Assembly (NCBI RefSeq): GCF_010994275.1
Contig: NZ_WMCD01000006.1
Location: 124,001-188,000, forward strand
Source: Cyclobacterium jeungdonense
Lineage (GTDB): Bacteria > Bacteroidota > Bacteroidia > Cytophagales > Cyclobacteriaceae
Reading direction: 5' to 3'
DNA: 64,000 nucleotides
Shown piece by piece: positions 7,649 to 17,018 of the stretch; the first letter of the stretch is position 1; every line of letters begins with the position of its first letter. The notes under the pieces are model-generated. The model searched no databases. It was not told where the DNA came from and worked only from the letters and a program-made list of their open reading frames with translations. Position numbers and translations under genes: made by a program.

Positions 7649-10600
7649 ATGAAAGAAATCAACTGGAACATATTCAAAGCCAAATTCAACGGCAAAGAAA
7701 CCAGCAGCTTTGAAAGCCTGGCCTATCAGTTATTTTGTAGTGAGTACGATAACAGGACTGGAATTTTTAGATTCAAAAACCAAACAGGAATAGAGACTGA
7801 ACCTATAGTGGTAGATAACAAAAAAATTGGGTTTCAGGCAAAATTCTACGATACTAAGGTCTCCGAGAATAAAGATGATATTATTGAATCTCTAAAAAAA
7901 GCTAAACGAGAAAATTCACAACTTGATAATATACTGCTCTATTTAAATCAGGAAGTTTCGGAAAGCAGTACAAAAGGTAACAAAGATCCGAAGTATAAGT
8001 CCGAAATTGAGAAAGAGGCCAAAACACTAGGATTATCAATTGAATGGAGGGTTCCTTCCCATTTTGAGAGACAACTTGCACTTCCTCAAAACCAATACTT
8101 AAATGATTTCTTCTTTACACAAGAAAATAGTATCGTAGATTTTCTTGAAGGACTAAAAAATCATACGGAAAATCTCATCCATCCCATCCAAACGGATATT
8201 CTGTATAATGGTCATTCCATTAAAATTGATCGTAACTCAGAGATAAATTCATTGCAAGACTGGATAGGTGATTCGAGTGCAATAATAGTAAGCGGCGAAG
8301 GAGGAACTGGGAAAACAGCCTTAATTAAGGAACTATACCATAAAACGAATCAGCTTCTTCCATTCTATGGCTTCAAGGCGGCAGAATTTAATTTGAGTAG
8401 CATACAATTGCTATTCCGCAATTATGGAGACTATTCACTGAGTGATTTTATTGCTGCACATCACGAAGAGGCAGAGAAAATTGTACTGATTGATTCAGCA
8501 GAAAAAATTGCTGACCTAGAAAACCAAGATCCGTTTAAGGAATTCCTTACAGAACTTTTAAAGAATAATTGGACAATCATCTTTACAACCAGGTTGAGTT
8601 ACTTAGATGATTTGCGTTTTCAGTTTATTAGTGTTTTCAGAATACCTTTTCGCGAAATCAGTATAAAAAATGTTCCTCCACAAACACTTGAATTGTTGGC
8701 TGCTCAATATTCATTTAAATTACCTGACAACCAGAAACTAAAGACTCTTATTCAAAATCCTTTCTATTTAGATGAGTATCTAAGAAACTATCCAGCCGGT
8801 GGTACTCTCCCTACATATTTACAATTCAAAGATGGAATTTGGTCTCGAAAAATTCAAAATCTATCTTTTACCAAAGGCAATGTACACATATTGAGAGAAA
8901 AGTGTTTCCTAAGTGTTATAAAGGACAAAGCTGAACAGGGAGTTTTTTTCGTTTCTGCGGATGGATGTTCAAACAAAATTTTAGCCTTATTGCAGAAAGA
9001 TGAAATTATTGCTTTTGATCGTAATAGTGGGGGCTATTTCATCACCCATGACATTTATGAAGAATGGGGTCAAAACATTTTGATTGAACGTGCTTATGTT
9101 TCTTCTAATGACTATAGGAGTTTTTTAAATGAGATTGGAAATTCTCTTTCAATAAGACGGGCTTTTCGAGGGTGGTTATCTGATAAACTTTATGACGATG
9201 GTGATGAAATAAAAAGGTTTATCGAAAGTAGTTTCAATGATGCCGAAATTGAAGCATTTTGGAAGGATGAAATTTTGACTTCCGTATTGCTATCTGAATA
9301 TTCGCATGAGTTTTTTACGCGGAATAATGATTTTATCCTTGCGGATAATCACAAGGTGCTGAAAAGAATAATTTTCTTACTAAGAATTTCATGCAAAGAG
9401 GTGGACAACTCTATTCTGGGTTTTCTTGGAGATTTTGAAAAAATAAGCCATAGCTATGTCTACACTAGACCAAAGGGATCAGGTTGGGGGTGCATTATTA
9501 ACCTGATTTATCAAAGGAGAGAAAATTTCACCTTAGACTCTTTGCATTACATCTTACCTGTCCTACAAGAGTGGTGTTCCAACAATAAAAATGGAAGTAC
9601 AACAAAACAAGCGGGGCTATTAGCCCTAAAATATTATGATGAGCTTTTTTCAACTAAAGATCTTGTCTATAATTCAGAAGCGGCAAAGAAGCTTGTAAAA
9701 GTAATAATTAGTTGTGTGTTTGAAATTAAAGATGAGCTAAGTCAGATATACAGCAAAGTATTGGAAAATGGCGGAGTTGAAAGAAGAGAAGCATACTATG
9801 AATTATGTAAAATTCTTGTCAGTTCGGAGCTTGATATTATACCTGTTATCAAAGAATTACCTGATTTCGTAATCAGGTTTGCTGAATTATTCTGGCATGA
9901 ACCAGATAAAAGTCCGTATCGATATGATGGAATGGGTGTTGAGAAACACTATTCCCTATCATCCAGACGAGATTACTTTCCGGCAAGTGCATATCAAACC
10001 CCTGTTTATTGGTTGCTTACTTTTCATTATGAAAAAGCAGTTGATTTCATTATTGATTTTACTAATCGGGCTGTGATAGCCTATGCGAAATCAGGATTTG
10101 ATAACAGCATTGAAGAAGTTGAATTGACTATATTTTCAGAAAAAAAGAAAAAACAATATCTCTCTCATAGTCTGTGGAATATGTATAGGGGAAGTGGTTC
10201 TCCCGTAACACCTTACTTACTTCAGTCAATACACATGGCATTGGAGAAGATTTTATTGGAAAAGGCAGAGAAGGAAGATTCACAAAGAACTGAAGATAAG
10301 CTGATCTATTTAATAAAAAATTCAAGTTCAGCATCTATTTCTGCTGTGGTAGCAAGTATTGTCCTAGCACATCCGAATAAATTCTACAACGTTGCAAAGA
10401 TTTTGTTTAGCAGTAGCACATTCCTGCTTTATGATCGATTGAGATCTGTTTCAGGTGAGCATCAAGCCAGAAGTGTCGCCTCAATCGGATTAGGGTTGAA
10501 CGGTCGGAACAGTAGATATGAAACAGAACGAATAAAGACTTTTGAGCAAAAACATAGGAGCACCTCGCTTGAAAACCTGATGATAAATTACCAATTTTTT

Positions 10601-12376
10601 AGAAATGAAGATACAAGTGAAGAAACTGCTGAAATAAGACAAATGGAGTTGTGGAGATTAATTGATGAATTAAAAAGCAAACTCCCTGAAAAATCAAAGG
10701 AGACCGAATCAGATAAAACGATCAAGCTACTGTTGACGACGATTGATCGAAGAAAGATGAATCCAATACTGGAACAAAAAGGAGATAAAATACTCATAGA
10801 TTTTAACCCTACAATTGAAGAAGACCTACAAAAACATAGTCAACAAGCTTTAGCACAGTCACATGAGATAATGAAGTATACCCCATTAAAGTTATGGGGC
10901 ATGAATAAATTTGAGCAAAGAAAGGAGTATGGTAATTATGAACAATATGAAACTGACCCCGATCTTGTATTAAAAGAAACCCGGGAAATTGTTGAAGGTT
11001 TCAATAAATCGGCTGAACCAGATTATTTTCTGTTTAACAAGTCTACTCCTGCATACTCTTGTGCAGTTTTAATTAGAGAATACTCGTCTATTATCACTCA
11101 GGAAGATTTACGATTTTGTAGAGATATTATCATTGAGTATGCAACAGCTCCTTTTAAAGAGGGGTATGATTATCAGATTTCTGACGGAGTTGAGGTTGCC
11201 GTAAATACGATTCCATTTTTAATGGACTTGTTTCCAGATCAAAAGGAAGACTTGGCACTGATCCAGTTACTTGTGTTGTTCGATACTCATCCCCTTGGTC
11301 ACAATAAGAGAATATGTGATTATTCAATTGAAGCAATTGAGAAAAACCTTTGGAAATCATCACCTTATAATGCAAAACAGATTCTATATGCTTACCTAAA
11401 ATTCATACCTAAGCATAACGACCTTGTAAAGCAATTAAAGGAAGTTTCTATAAATGAATACGGATGGCCCAAACTATCAAGACCAAAACTCATTGATGAA
11501 CTGCTGAACAAGCATGAATCTGAAATAAAAAAATGTCTTTATTCCTCTCCAAAGTTTGAAGAGTTAATCCTTTCAGTATACTCGCTTGAAGAACTTGAAA
11601 TTGCATTTAAACTTATTCCCAATGACACCTCGGACCAGAACTTAATAAAACTTGTTTCAGGCATACTTCCAATATTTGCCAAATCGCTTTTGCATGATGA
11701 CCGGGAAAGTGAAATAGATTATTCGTTACGAAATAGAGTGTTTGTAAAATTCGCGTTTTTCATATTGAATCGAGATTCAAAAGAAGTAAAAGAGCTTGTT
11801 CAGCCGTTTGTTGATGAATTCAGTTGTAGTGAGCATGTAGCGAATTTCTTACAAGAACTAATTTCTGCAGAAGATAAGTTGGAAAAGTACGACCAATTTT
11901 GGACTGTTTGGGCGTGTTTTTATCCACAAGTAACCAATGTTCAAAATCATAGAGGGTTTGATTTAAGCCAGGTGATCCATAGTTATTTGTTAGCATGGAA
12001 TTTCTGGAAGGAGACTGCAAAGGAATGGCATAGTCTTAAAGTAAAGGAAAAGAAATTTTACAGAGATGTTGTAAATGATATCGGACACCTCCCTTCTGTA
12101 TTTGACGCTATTGCAAAGTTCTTAAATGAAATAGGTAGTGGTTTTCTGAATGAAGGGATTTTCTGGATTACAGAGCTTGTCAATAAGAATAGTAAGAACA
12201 AACTGGAAAGGAACACAACATATTATGTTGAAAAACTTGTCAGAAGATATGTTTACCTGAATAGAACCAAGGTTAAGCAGGGCAGTAAAATCAAACGAAA
12301 GATTTTAGTTATACTGAATTTCCTTATCGAAAAAGGTTCGGTAAATGCTTACTTATTAAGAGAGGATATTATATAG
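7649..12376 (+). CDS. Large STAND-type NTPase with nuclease-like N-terminus (candidate antiphage sensor)
   Basis: 1575 residues, 26 bases after hsdS. The N-terminal 150 residues look like a PD-(D/E)XK-type nuclease: E22 in FESLAYQLF, then GIETEP at 47-52, and IGFQAKFY with Q63-x-K65 where the catalytic E/Q-x-K is expected. Residues about 200-400 form a P-loop NTPase: Walker A GEGGTGKT at 216-223, Walker B IVLIDSAEKI with D282, and a sensor-like strand IIFTTRL at about 310-316. The remaining 1100 residues are mainly helical and lack a recognisable enzyme motif. This three-part layout (effector, STAND ATPase, long helical sensor) is that of Avs-type antiviral proteins; membership in a known Avs class is not established. 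Its place inside a restriction operon supports a defence role. Confidence 0.75.
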   Translation: MKEINWNIFKAKFNGKETSSFESLAYQLFCSEYDNRTGIFRFKNQTGIETEPIVVDNKKIGFQAKFYDTKVSENKDDIIESLKKAKRENSQLDNILLYLNQEVSESSTKGNKDPKYKSEIEKEAKTLGLSIEWRVPSHFERQLALPQNQYLNDFFFTQENSIVDFLEGLKNHTENLIHPIQTDILYNGHSIKIDRNSEINSLQDWIGDSSAIIVSGEGGTGKTALIKELYHKTNQLLPFYGFKAAEFNLSSIQLLFRNYGDYSLSDFIAAHHEEAEKIVLIDSAEKIADLENQDPFKEFLTELLKNNWTIIFTTRLSYLDDLRFQFISVFRIPFREISIKNVPPQTLELLAAQYSFKLPDNQKLKTLIQNPFYLDEYLRNYPAGGTLPTYLQFKDGIWSRKIQNLSFTKGNVHILREKCFLSVIKDKAEQGVFFVSADGCSNKILALLQKDEIIAFDRNSGGYFITHDIYEEWGQNILIERAYVSSNDYRSFLNEIGNSLSIRRAFRGWLSDKLYDDGDEIKRFIESSFNDAEIEAFWKDEILTSVLLSEYSHEFFTRNNDFILADNHKVLKRIIFLLRISCKEVDNSILGFLGDFEKISHSYVYTRPKGSGWGCIINLIYQRRENFTLDSLHYILPVLQEWCSNNKNGSTTKQAGLLALKYYDELFSTKDLVYNSEAAKKLVKVIISCVFEIKDELSQIYSKVLENGGVERREAYYELCKILVSSELDIIPVIKELPDFVIRFAELFWHEPDKSPYRYDGMGVEKHYSLSSRRDYFPASAYQTPVYWLLTFHYEKAVDFIIDFTNRAVIAYAKSGFDNSIEEVELTIFSEKKKKQYLSHSLWNMYRGSGSPVTPYLLQSIHMALEKILLEKAEKEDSQRTEDKLIYLIKNSSSASISAVVASIVLAHPNKFYNVAKILFSSSTFLLYDRLRSVSGEHQARSVASIGLGLNGRNSRYETERIKTFEQKHRSTSLENLMINYQFFRNEDTSEETAEIRQMELWRLIDELKSKLPEKSKETESDKTIKLLLTTIDRRKMNPILEQKGDKILIDFNPTIEEDLQKHSQQALAQSHEIMKYTPLKLWGMNKFEQRKEYGNYEQYETDPDLVLKETREIVEGFNKSAEPDYFLFNKSTPAYSCAVLIREYSSIITQEDLRFCRDIIIEYATAPFKEGYDYQISDGVEVAVNTIPFLMDLFPDQKEDLALIQLLVLFDTHPLGHNKRICDYSIEAIEKNLWKSSPYNAKQILYAYLKFIPKHNDLVKQLKEVSINEYGWPKLSRPKLIDELLNKHESEIKKCLYSSPKFEELILSVYSLEELEIAFKLIPNDTSDQNLIKLVSGILPIFAKSLLHDDRESEIDYSLRNRVFVKFAFFILNRDSKEVKELVQPFVDEFSCSEHVANFLQELISAEDKLEKYDQFWTVWACFYPQVTNVQNHRGFDLSQVIHSYLLAWNFWKETAKEWHSLKVKEKKFYRDVVNDIGHLPSVFDAIAKFLNEIGSGFLNEGIFWITELVNKNSKNKLERNTTYYVEKLVRRYVYLNRTKVKQGSKIKRKILVILNFLIEKGSVNAYLLREDII

Positions 12377-12381
12377 ATTAT

Positions 12382-13092
12382 ATGAGTACAAAAAAACTAT
12401 ACATTGATGAAAGTTGCCATCTGGAACATGATGGATTTCCGGTGATGTGCATTGGTTATACCAAAATAAATGCAGAGGATTATGACAACCTTAAAGAAGG
12501 CATTAAATCCATAAAACTAAAACACAATGCCCCAACTGAAATAAAGTGGAACAAGCTTTCTCAATCACGTATAGGGCTGTACAAAGAAATCATAGATTTC
12601 TTCTTTGATTCTCCCATTCATTTCAGATGCATTCTTGTCAAGTACAAAGGAAAGTTAGATCATGCTGCCTTTAACAAAGGCGACCATGACAGTTTTTACT
12701 ACAAGCTGGTTTACTTTCTACTCAACTCGTCCACCAATCCTCCTAATGGTATTGATTATAAGGTGTACATGGACATCAAAGACACCAGAGGCAAAGAGCG
12801 GTTGGCTCAAATCAAAACAGTATTTGAGAATAAATATTACGGTGTATCACCCTTTGTCCACTTTCAACACATCCGTTCAGACGAAAACGAATTTCTACAG
12901 CTTACTGATCTATTCATTGGTGCTATAACCTATAAGTCAAGAAAGGAACATGAAAAGGAAGGAGCATCTTCTGTTAAAAATATAGTGATTGCCTATTTGG
13001 AGGAAAAGTCAGGTTATTTACTGAACGAGGGTACAGAACCTTGGGAAGAGAAGTTTAACATATTCGATCATCAACCTAAATCTAAGTCATAA
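12382..13092 (+). CDS. DUF3800 domain protein
   Basis: 236 residues. It opens with KKLYIDESCHL, the 'YxDESG' start typical of DUF3800, has YMDIKDTRGKER in the middle and ends with ENEFLQLTDLFIGAITYKSR, the 'QLADLLxGA' signature of the same family. DUF3800 has an RNase H-like fold with acidic residues that suggest a nuclease, but the activity is not established. It begins five bases after the STAND gene stop and overlaps the next gene by one base (TAATG), so the three are co-transcribed. DUF3800 proteins often occur in mobile and defence loci. It probably serves as partner or accessory effector of the neighbouring system; this is inference. Confidence 0.85.
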   Translation: MSTKKLYIDESCHLEHDGFPVMCIGYTKINAEDYDNLKEGIKSIKLKHNAPTEIKWNKLSQSRIGLYKEIIDFFFDSPIHFRCILVKYKGKLDHAAFNKGDHDSFYYKLVYFLLNSSTNPPNGIDYKVYMDIKDTRGKERLAQIKTVFENKYYGVSPFVHFQHIRSDENEFLQLTDLFIGAITYKSRKEHEKEGASSVKNIVIAYLEEKSGYLLNEGTEPWEEKFNIFDHQPKSKS

Positions 13093-13610
13093 TGGAGCTG
13101 GATGATTTAGAAGACTTGTTTGATGATTTGGACTTTGATGAGCCAACACCTGAACAATTGTATCAGATGTACGGCATTTTTCTAAATGACATTGCCAGGA
13201 ACCCAATTGTACTTAACGGCAATACACTTAAATATAACAGCAACAGGTCAAAACATCCTGTTTGCAGAGGTAAGGCACAGGCTTTCGAGCATATCATTAC
13301 AAGAGAAAGTAAAATATCGGGTAAAAGAAATTTTGACAGGGATAGGGCCAACAAAGTGCATTGGATTCGTCCGGTTTTATTGAACGCCAGTGATGTCAGA
13401 ATAAAGTATTTTGAAAAGATAAATGACAAACGCGAAAACCAACATTTTTATTGGTATCAGAAAAAATCTTTCATCATAATAATCAGGGAAATTCAGCCTG
13501 ACATTTTGTTAATAACCTCTTTTTCAGTAGATAATATGGAAAGGTATAAATTCAAAAAGTGGTATGATGAGTACAGGAATGGGCATAAAAAAACCCCACT
13601 TCGTAAGTGA
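13092..13610 (+). CDS. Hypothetical protein, possible small nuclease of the defence insert
   Basis: 172 residues with a very acidic start (ELDDLEDLFDDLDFDEP), then a basic core: CRGKAQAFEHIITRESK, a run of Arg/Asp, HWIRPVLLNASD and WYQKKSFIIIIREI, ending in a basic tail. The core with conserved His and Arg residues flanked by beta strands recalls small RelE/EndoU-type nuclease toxins encoded by phages, but I cannot assign a family with confidence. Its ATG overlaps the stop of the DUF3800 gene by one base, so expression is coupled. A hairpin overlaps its own stop codon and a structured gap follows before hsdR. Confidence 0.65.
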   Translation: MELDDLEDLFDDLDFDEPTPEQLYQMYGIFLNDIARNPIVLNGNTLKYNSNRSKHPVCRGKAQAFEHIITRESKISGKRNFDRDRANKVHWIRPVLLNASDVRIKYFEKINDKRENQHFYWYQKKSFIIIIREIQPDILLITSFSVDNMERYKFKKWYDEYRNGHKKTPLRK

Positions 13611-13739
13611 GGCACGCAACTTTAGGCACTGCGATCGAGTGAACAATGTCACTTGCCAAGTCCTTTACCCTTTGGGTAATGACACTACAAACGAACGAAT
13701 AAATATTGGATTTTCAAAATCCAACAACGATATCGTTCG
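13594..13739. other. Structured non-coding gap with five inverted repeats before hsdR
   Basis: The stop of the 172-residue gene and the following 168 bases hold a series of inverted repeats: CCCCACTT/AAGTGAGG (13594-13612, one mismatch, spanning the stop codon), ACTTGcCAAGT (13651-13661), TTACCC/GGGTAA (13665-13679), TTGGATTTT/AAAATCCAA (13706-13724, perfect), and an outer CGAACGA/TCGTTCG pair (13692-13698 with 13733-13739) enclosing the previous one. No run of T follows any stem, so a simple terminator is unlikely. The stretch may fold as an RNA controlling hsdR, or be a small RNA or a junction scar. Confidence 0.5.
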
Positions 13740-13778
13740 AATTTATAACTCAAAAACCGATCCAAAAGTTCAAAAATC

Positions 13779-16700
13779 ATGGCAGTACCATCGTTCAAAG
13801 AAGACCATATATCACAGCTTCCCGCACTGAAGCTGCTCATGAATATGGGCTGGAAATACCTCTCACCTGAGCAGGCTTTAGATTCCCGTGGAGGCAGGAC
13901 ATCCAATGTGCTGTTGGAGACAATCCTGAAGGATCAACTTCAGACCATCAATACCATTGAATACAAAGGAAAAGAGTTCCCCTTTTCTGATGCAAATGTA
14001 AACAATGCCATTCTCGCCATCCGCGACCTTCCGGTTCAGGATGGTTTTATTGCAGCCAATAAGGCCTTTTATGAACTGATCACGTTGGGAAGAAGCTTTG
14101 AGCAATCTGTTTTGGGTGACAAAAAAAGCTTCTCATTTCACTATATCGATTGGAAGCACCCTGAAAACAACACCTATCACGTATCAGAAGAGTTTAGTGT
14201 ACTCAGAAGCGGCAGCAGTGAGCATTATCGCCCGGATATTGTCTTGTTCATCAATGGTATTCCGTTTGCGGTTATAGAGTGTAAAAGTCCAAAGATCAAG
14301 GACCCTATTGATAAATCTATTGAACAACATCTGAGGAATCAGCAGGAAGACGGGATCCGGTCCTTGTATCAATACTCCAATTTGGTGGTGGGATTGGCCA
14401 CCCATGAGGCAAAATACGCTACGACGGCGACACAAAAAGAGTTTTGGAGTTTCTGGAAAGAGCTGTTTAAAACCGAAGCAGAGGAAACTGCATGGTTCGA
14501 CAAGCTCCAGGCCCTAAAAAATCAACCACTACCTGCCAACGAAAGGACGATACTTTTTCAGGAACGGTACAAAAATGTCTGGGCCTACTTCCAGCATCTT
14601 GAAAAAGAGGAACAGGCAGTAACCGAGCAGGATAAGTTGCTATTCAGTTTTTGCCAGCCGGAGAGACTTTTGGACCTCTTCTTTAACTTTACCATATATG
14701 ATGACGGTATCAAGAAAGTAACCAGATACCAGCAGTATTTTGCGGTCCATAACACGCTTAAAAAGATAGCCAAAACCGATCCTGATGGCCTGCGGAAAGG
14801 TGGTGTAATCTGGCATACTCAGGGAAGTGGAAAATCCCTCACCATGGTCATGTTGGCTCAATTGATTGCCACACACCCTCAAATCAAGAACCCCAAGATC
14901 ATATTGGTCACCGACCGTATTGATTTGGACGATCAAATCACTGAGACTTTCAAGAAATGCCAAATACCCGTAGAGAATGCTCAGACAGGCAAACACCTGG
15001 TTGAGCTTCTTTCCGGTACAGGTGACACAGTTATCACCACTTTGATTCACAAGTTTGAAGCGGCTGTCAACCGAGCTAAAGAAGGCTTTGATTCACCTGA
15101 AATCTTTGTTTTGGTAGATGAGGGCCACAGAAGTCAATACGGCACATTCAACATCAAAATGCAAAAGGTATTTCCAAAAGGCTGCTTTATCGCCTTTACC
15201 GGAACACCTTTGATGAAGAAAGAAAAAAGCACAGCGAATCGCTTTGGTGGTTTGATAGATGTGTACTCGATCACTGATGCAGTCGAAGATGGAGCCGTAG
15301 TGCCATTGCTTTACGAGGGTCGCCACAACCTGATTGAGGTAAACGAAAAACCTTTGGACAATTACTTTGATCGGGTATCAGAACCACTCACTCCGTATGG
15401 CAAAGCAGCGCTCAAGCGTAAATTCAGCTCAACGAATCAGCTTAACAAAGCAGAGGAAGTAATCTATGCCCGTGCCTGGGACATTTCAGACCACTATGCG
15501 CAAAACGTCCAGGACATCTTTTTTGGAAACCTAAAAGCAAAAGGCCAGTTAGTTGCACCTAATAAAACCACTGCAATTCGATACCGTGAGTTTATCAGGG
15601 AGATTGGAAAAGTGACGTGTGAGGTGCTGATCTCCCCTCCTGATGTTCGGGAAAACTATGAGGATGCTTTTGAGGAAAGTGATGATTTGGTACTAAAGTT
15701 TTGGAAAGCCATGATGGATAAATATGGCAATCCAGAGACCTTTGAAAAGTCACTCATCAACTCATTCAAAAAGCAGGACCATCCTGAAATCATCATTGTG
15801 GTTGATAAACTCCTTACCGGTTTTGATGCCCCAAATAACTATGCATTGTACCTCACTCGCCAGCTTAAAGAACACACTTTACTTCAGGCTATTGCACGGG
15901 TAAACCGATTGGCTCCAGGGAAGGAACATGGATTGATTATCGACTATTATGGTAATCTTGAAAATTTGGATTCTGCATTAGAGACCTATTCAGGGACTAA
16001 CGATTATGATGCCATTGATTTGGAAGGTACTCTAACCAATATCAGTGAAGAAATCAAAAAGTTACCTCAAGCACAATCAGAAGTTTGGGACATCTTTAAA
16101 GAAATCAAAAACAAGTATGATGAACCTGCTTATGAGGAATTATTGCAGGATGAAGCCATCCGACATATCTTCTATGAAAAAGTATCAGCGTTCGCCCGTT
16201 TATTGAAGCTCGCTTTATCCAGTTTTGAATTTATCAGTAAAACACCGGAGCAGCAAATCAACAAATATAAGCAAGATGCTAAATTTTTCCTTGGTTTAAG
16301 AATCGCCGTCAAGCGCAGATACTTTGACGATCTGGAATACAAGGAATATGAACCACAGGTTCAGAAGCTCATTGACAAACACATCACTACAGAAGGGGAA
16401 ATTCTTCGCATCACTGATCTTGTTAATATATTCGACAAAGAAGAAAGGGATCGTGAAGTTGAAAAAATATCCAGTAAGGCAGCCAAAGCAGACCATATTG
16501 CAAGCCGAACAATCAAAGCGATCAATGTGAAAATGAAAGAGGATACCGTTTACTATAAGAAGCTTTCACGGTTGATTAAAGATACCATTGATGATTACCA
16601 TCAACACCGAATCTCAGAAGCGGATTACCTGAATAAAGCAAGAGCGTATGAGGATCAGTTCCACAATGGCAGACAGGACAATGTGCCGGAAAACCTAGCT

Positions 16701-17018
16701 GGTAATGATACGGGGATTGCGATTTACAATTTGGTGACTGAGATTTTTAAAGGTCACTTACAGGGAACAGATGGATCTAAAAATATAGCCGCTGTAATGG
16801 CTGAAGGCATTGATCAGCTCGTCAAGTCCATAGTCTTTGAAAATGGCAAGCCCATTATTGATTGGGTAAACAAATCAGATATTGAAGGTAGGATAAAAAT
16901 TGATATAGATGATTACCTGTTTGACCTAAAAGCCCAACAGGACATTGAGTTGCCTTTTGATTTGATAGATGAGTTGGTAGAAGAAAGTCTGAAAGTAGCC
17001 AAGTTGAAATATGTCTGA
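13779..17018 (+). CDS. hsdR: Type I restriction endonuclease subunit R
   Basis: 1079 residues, a normal length for HsdR. The N-terminal nuclease domain has RPDIVLFING at 151-160 and FAVIECKSPK at 163-172 (PD...ExK-type active site). The helicase motor has Walker A in HTQGSGKSLT at about 345-354, VLVDEGHRSQYG (motif II, DEGH) at about 443-454, FTGTPLMKKE (motif III), and GFDAPNNYALYL with QAIARVNRL (motifs V-VI). The helical C-terminus contacts the HsdM/HsdS core. It translocates DNA with ATP and cuts unmethylated DNA far from the target. It is separated from hsdS by a 6 kb insert of other defence-like genes and overlaps the metallopeptidase gene by eight bases. Confidence 0.96.
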   Translation: MAVPSFKEDHISQLPALKLLMNMGWKYLSPEQALDSRGGRTSNVLLETILKDQLQTINTIEYKGKEFPFSDANVNNAILAIRDLPVQDGFIAANKAFYELITLGRSFEQSVLGDKKSFSFHYIDWKHPENNTYHVSEEFSVLRSGSSEHYRPDIVLFINGIPFAVIECKSPKIKDPIDKSIEQHLRNQQEDGIRSLYQYSNLVVGLATHEAKYATTATQKEFWSFWKELFKTEAEETAWFDKLQALKNQPLPANERTILFQERYKNVWAYFQHLEKEEQAVTEQDKLLFSFCQPERLLDLFFNFTIYDDGIKKVTRYQQYFAVHNTLKKIAKTDPDGLRKGGVIWHTQGSGKSLTMVMLAQLIATHPQIKNPKIILVTDRIDLDDQITETFKKCQIPVENAQTGKHLVELLSGTGDTVITTLIHKFEAAVNRAKEGFDSPEIFVLVDEGHRSQYGTFNIKMQKVFPKGCFIAFTGTPLMKKEKSTANRFGGLIDVYSITDAVEDGAVVPLLYEGRHNLIEVNEKPLDNYFDRVSEPLTPYGKAALKRKFSSTNQLNKAEEVIYARAWDISDHYAQNVQDIFFGNLKAKGQLVAPNKTTAIRYREFIREIGKVTCEVLISPPDVRENYEDAFEESDDLVLKFWKAMMDKYGNPETFEKSLINSFKKQDHPEIIIVVDKLLTGFDAPNNYALYLTRQLKEHTLLQAIARVNRLAPGKEHGLIIDYYGNLENLDSALETYSGTNDYDAIDLEGTLTNISEEIKKLPQAQSEVWDIFKEIKNKYDEPAYEELLQDEAIRHIFYEKVSAFARLLKLALSSFEFISKTPEQQINKYKQDAKFFLGLRIAVKRRYFDDLEYKEYEPQVQKLIDKHITTEGEILRITDLVNIFDKEERDREVEKISSKAAKADHIASRTIKAINVKMKEDTVYYKKLSRLIKDTIDDYHQHRISEADYLNKARAYEDQFHNGRQDNVPENLAGNDTGIAIYNLVTEIFKGHLQGTDGSKNIAAVMAEGIDQLVKSIVFENGKPIIDWVNKSDIEGRIKIDIDDYLFDLKAQQDIELPFDLIDELVEESLKVAKLKYV

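Noticed and set aside
13594-13739. Retron or group I/II intron RNA before hsdR
   Set aside because: No reverse transcriptase or intron-encoded gene nearby and no recognisable conserved core; only inverted repeats can be claimed.
13564-13830. 88-codon open frame across the hsdR upstream gap
   Set aside because: It overlaps two better genes in other frames, has no homology-like pattern, and its codons run through strong inverted repeats.
14640-15050. 136-codon minus-strand frame inside hsdR
   Set aside because: Lies fully within the helicase motifs of hsdR on the other strand and shows no family pattern.
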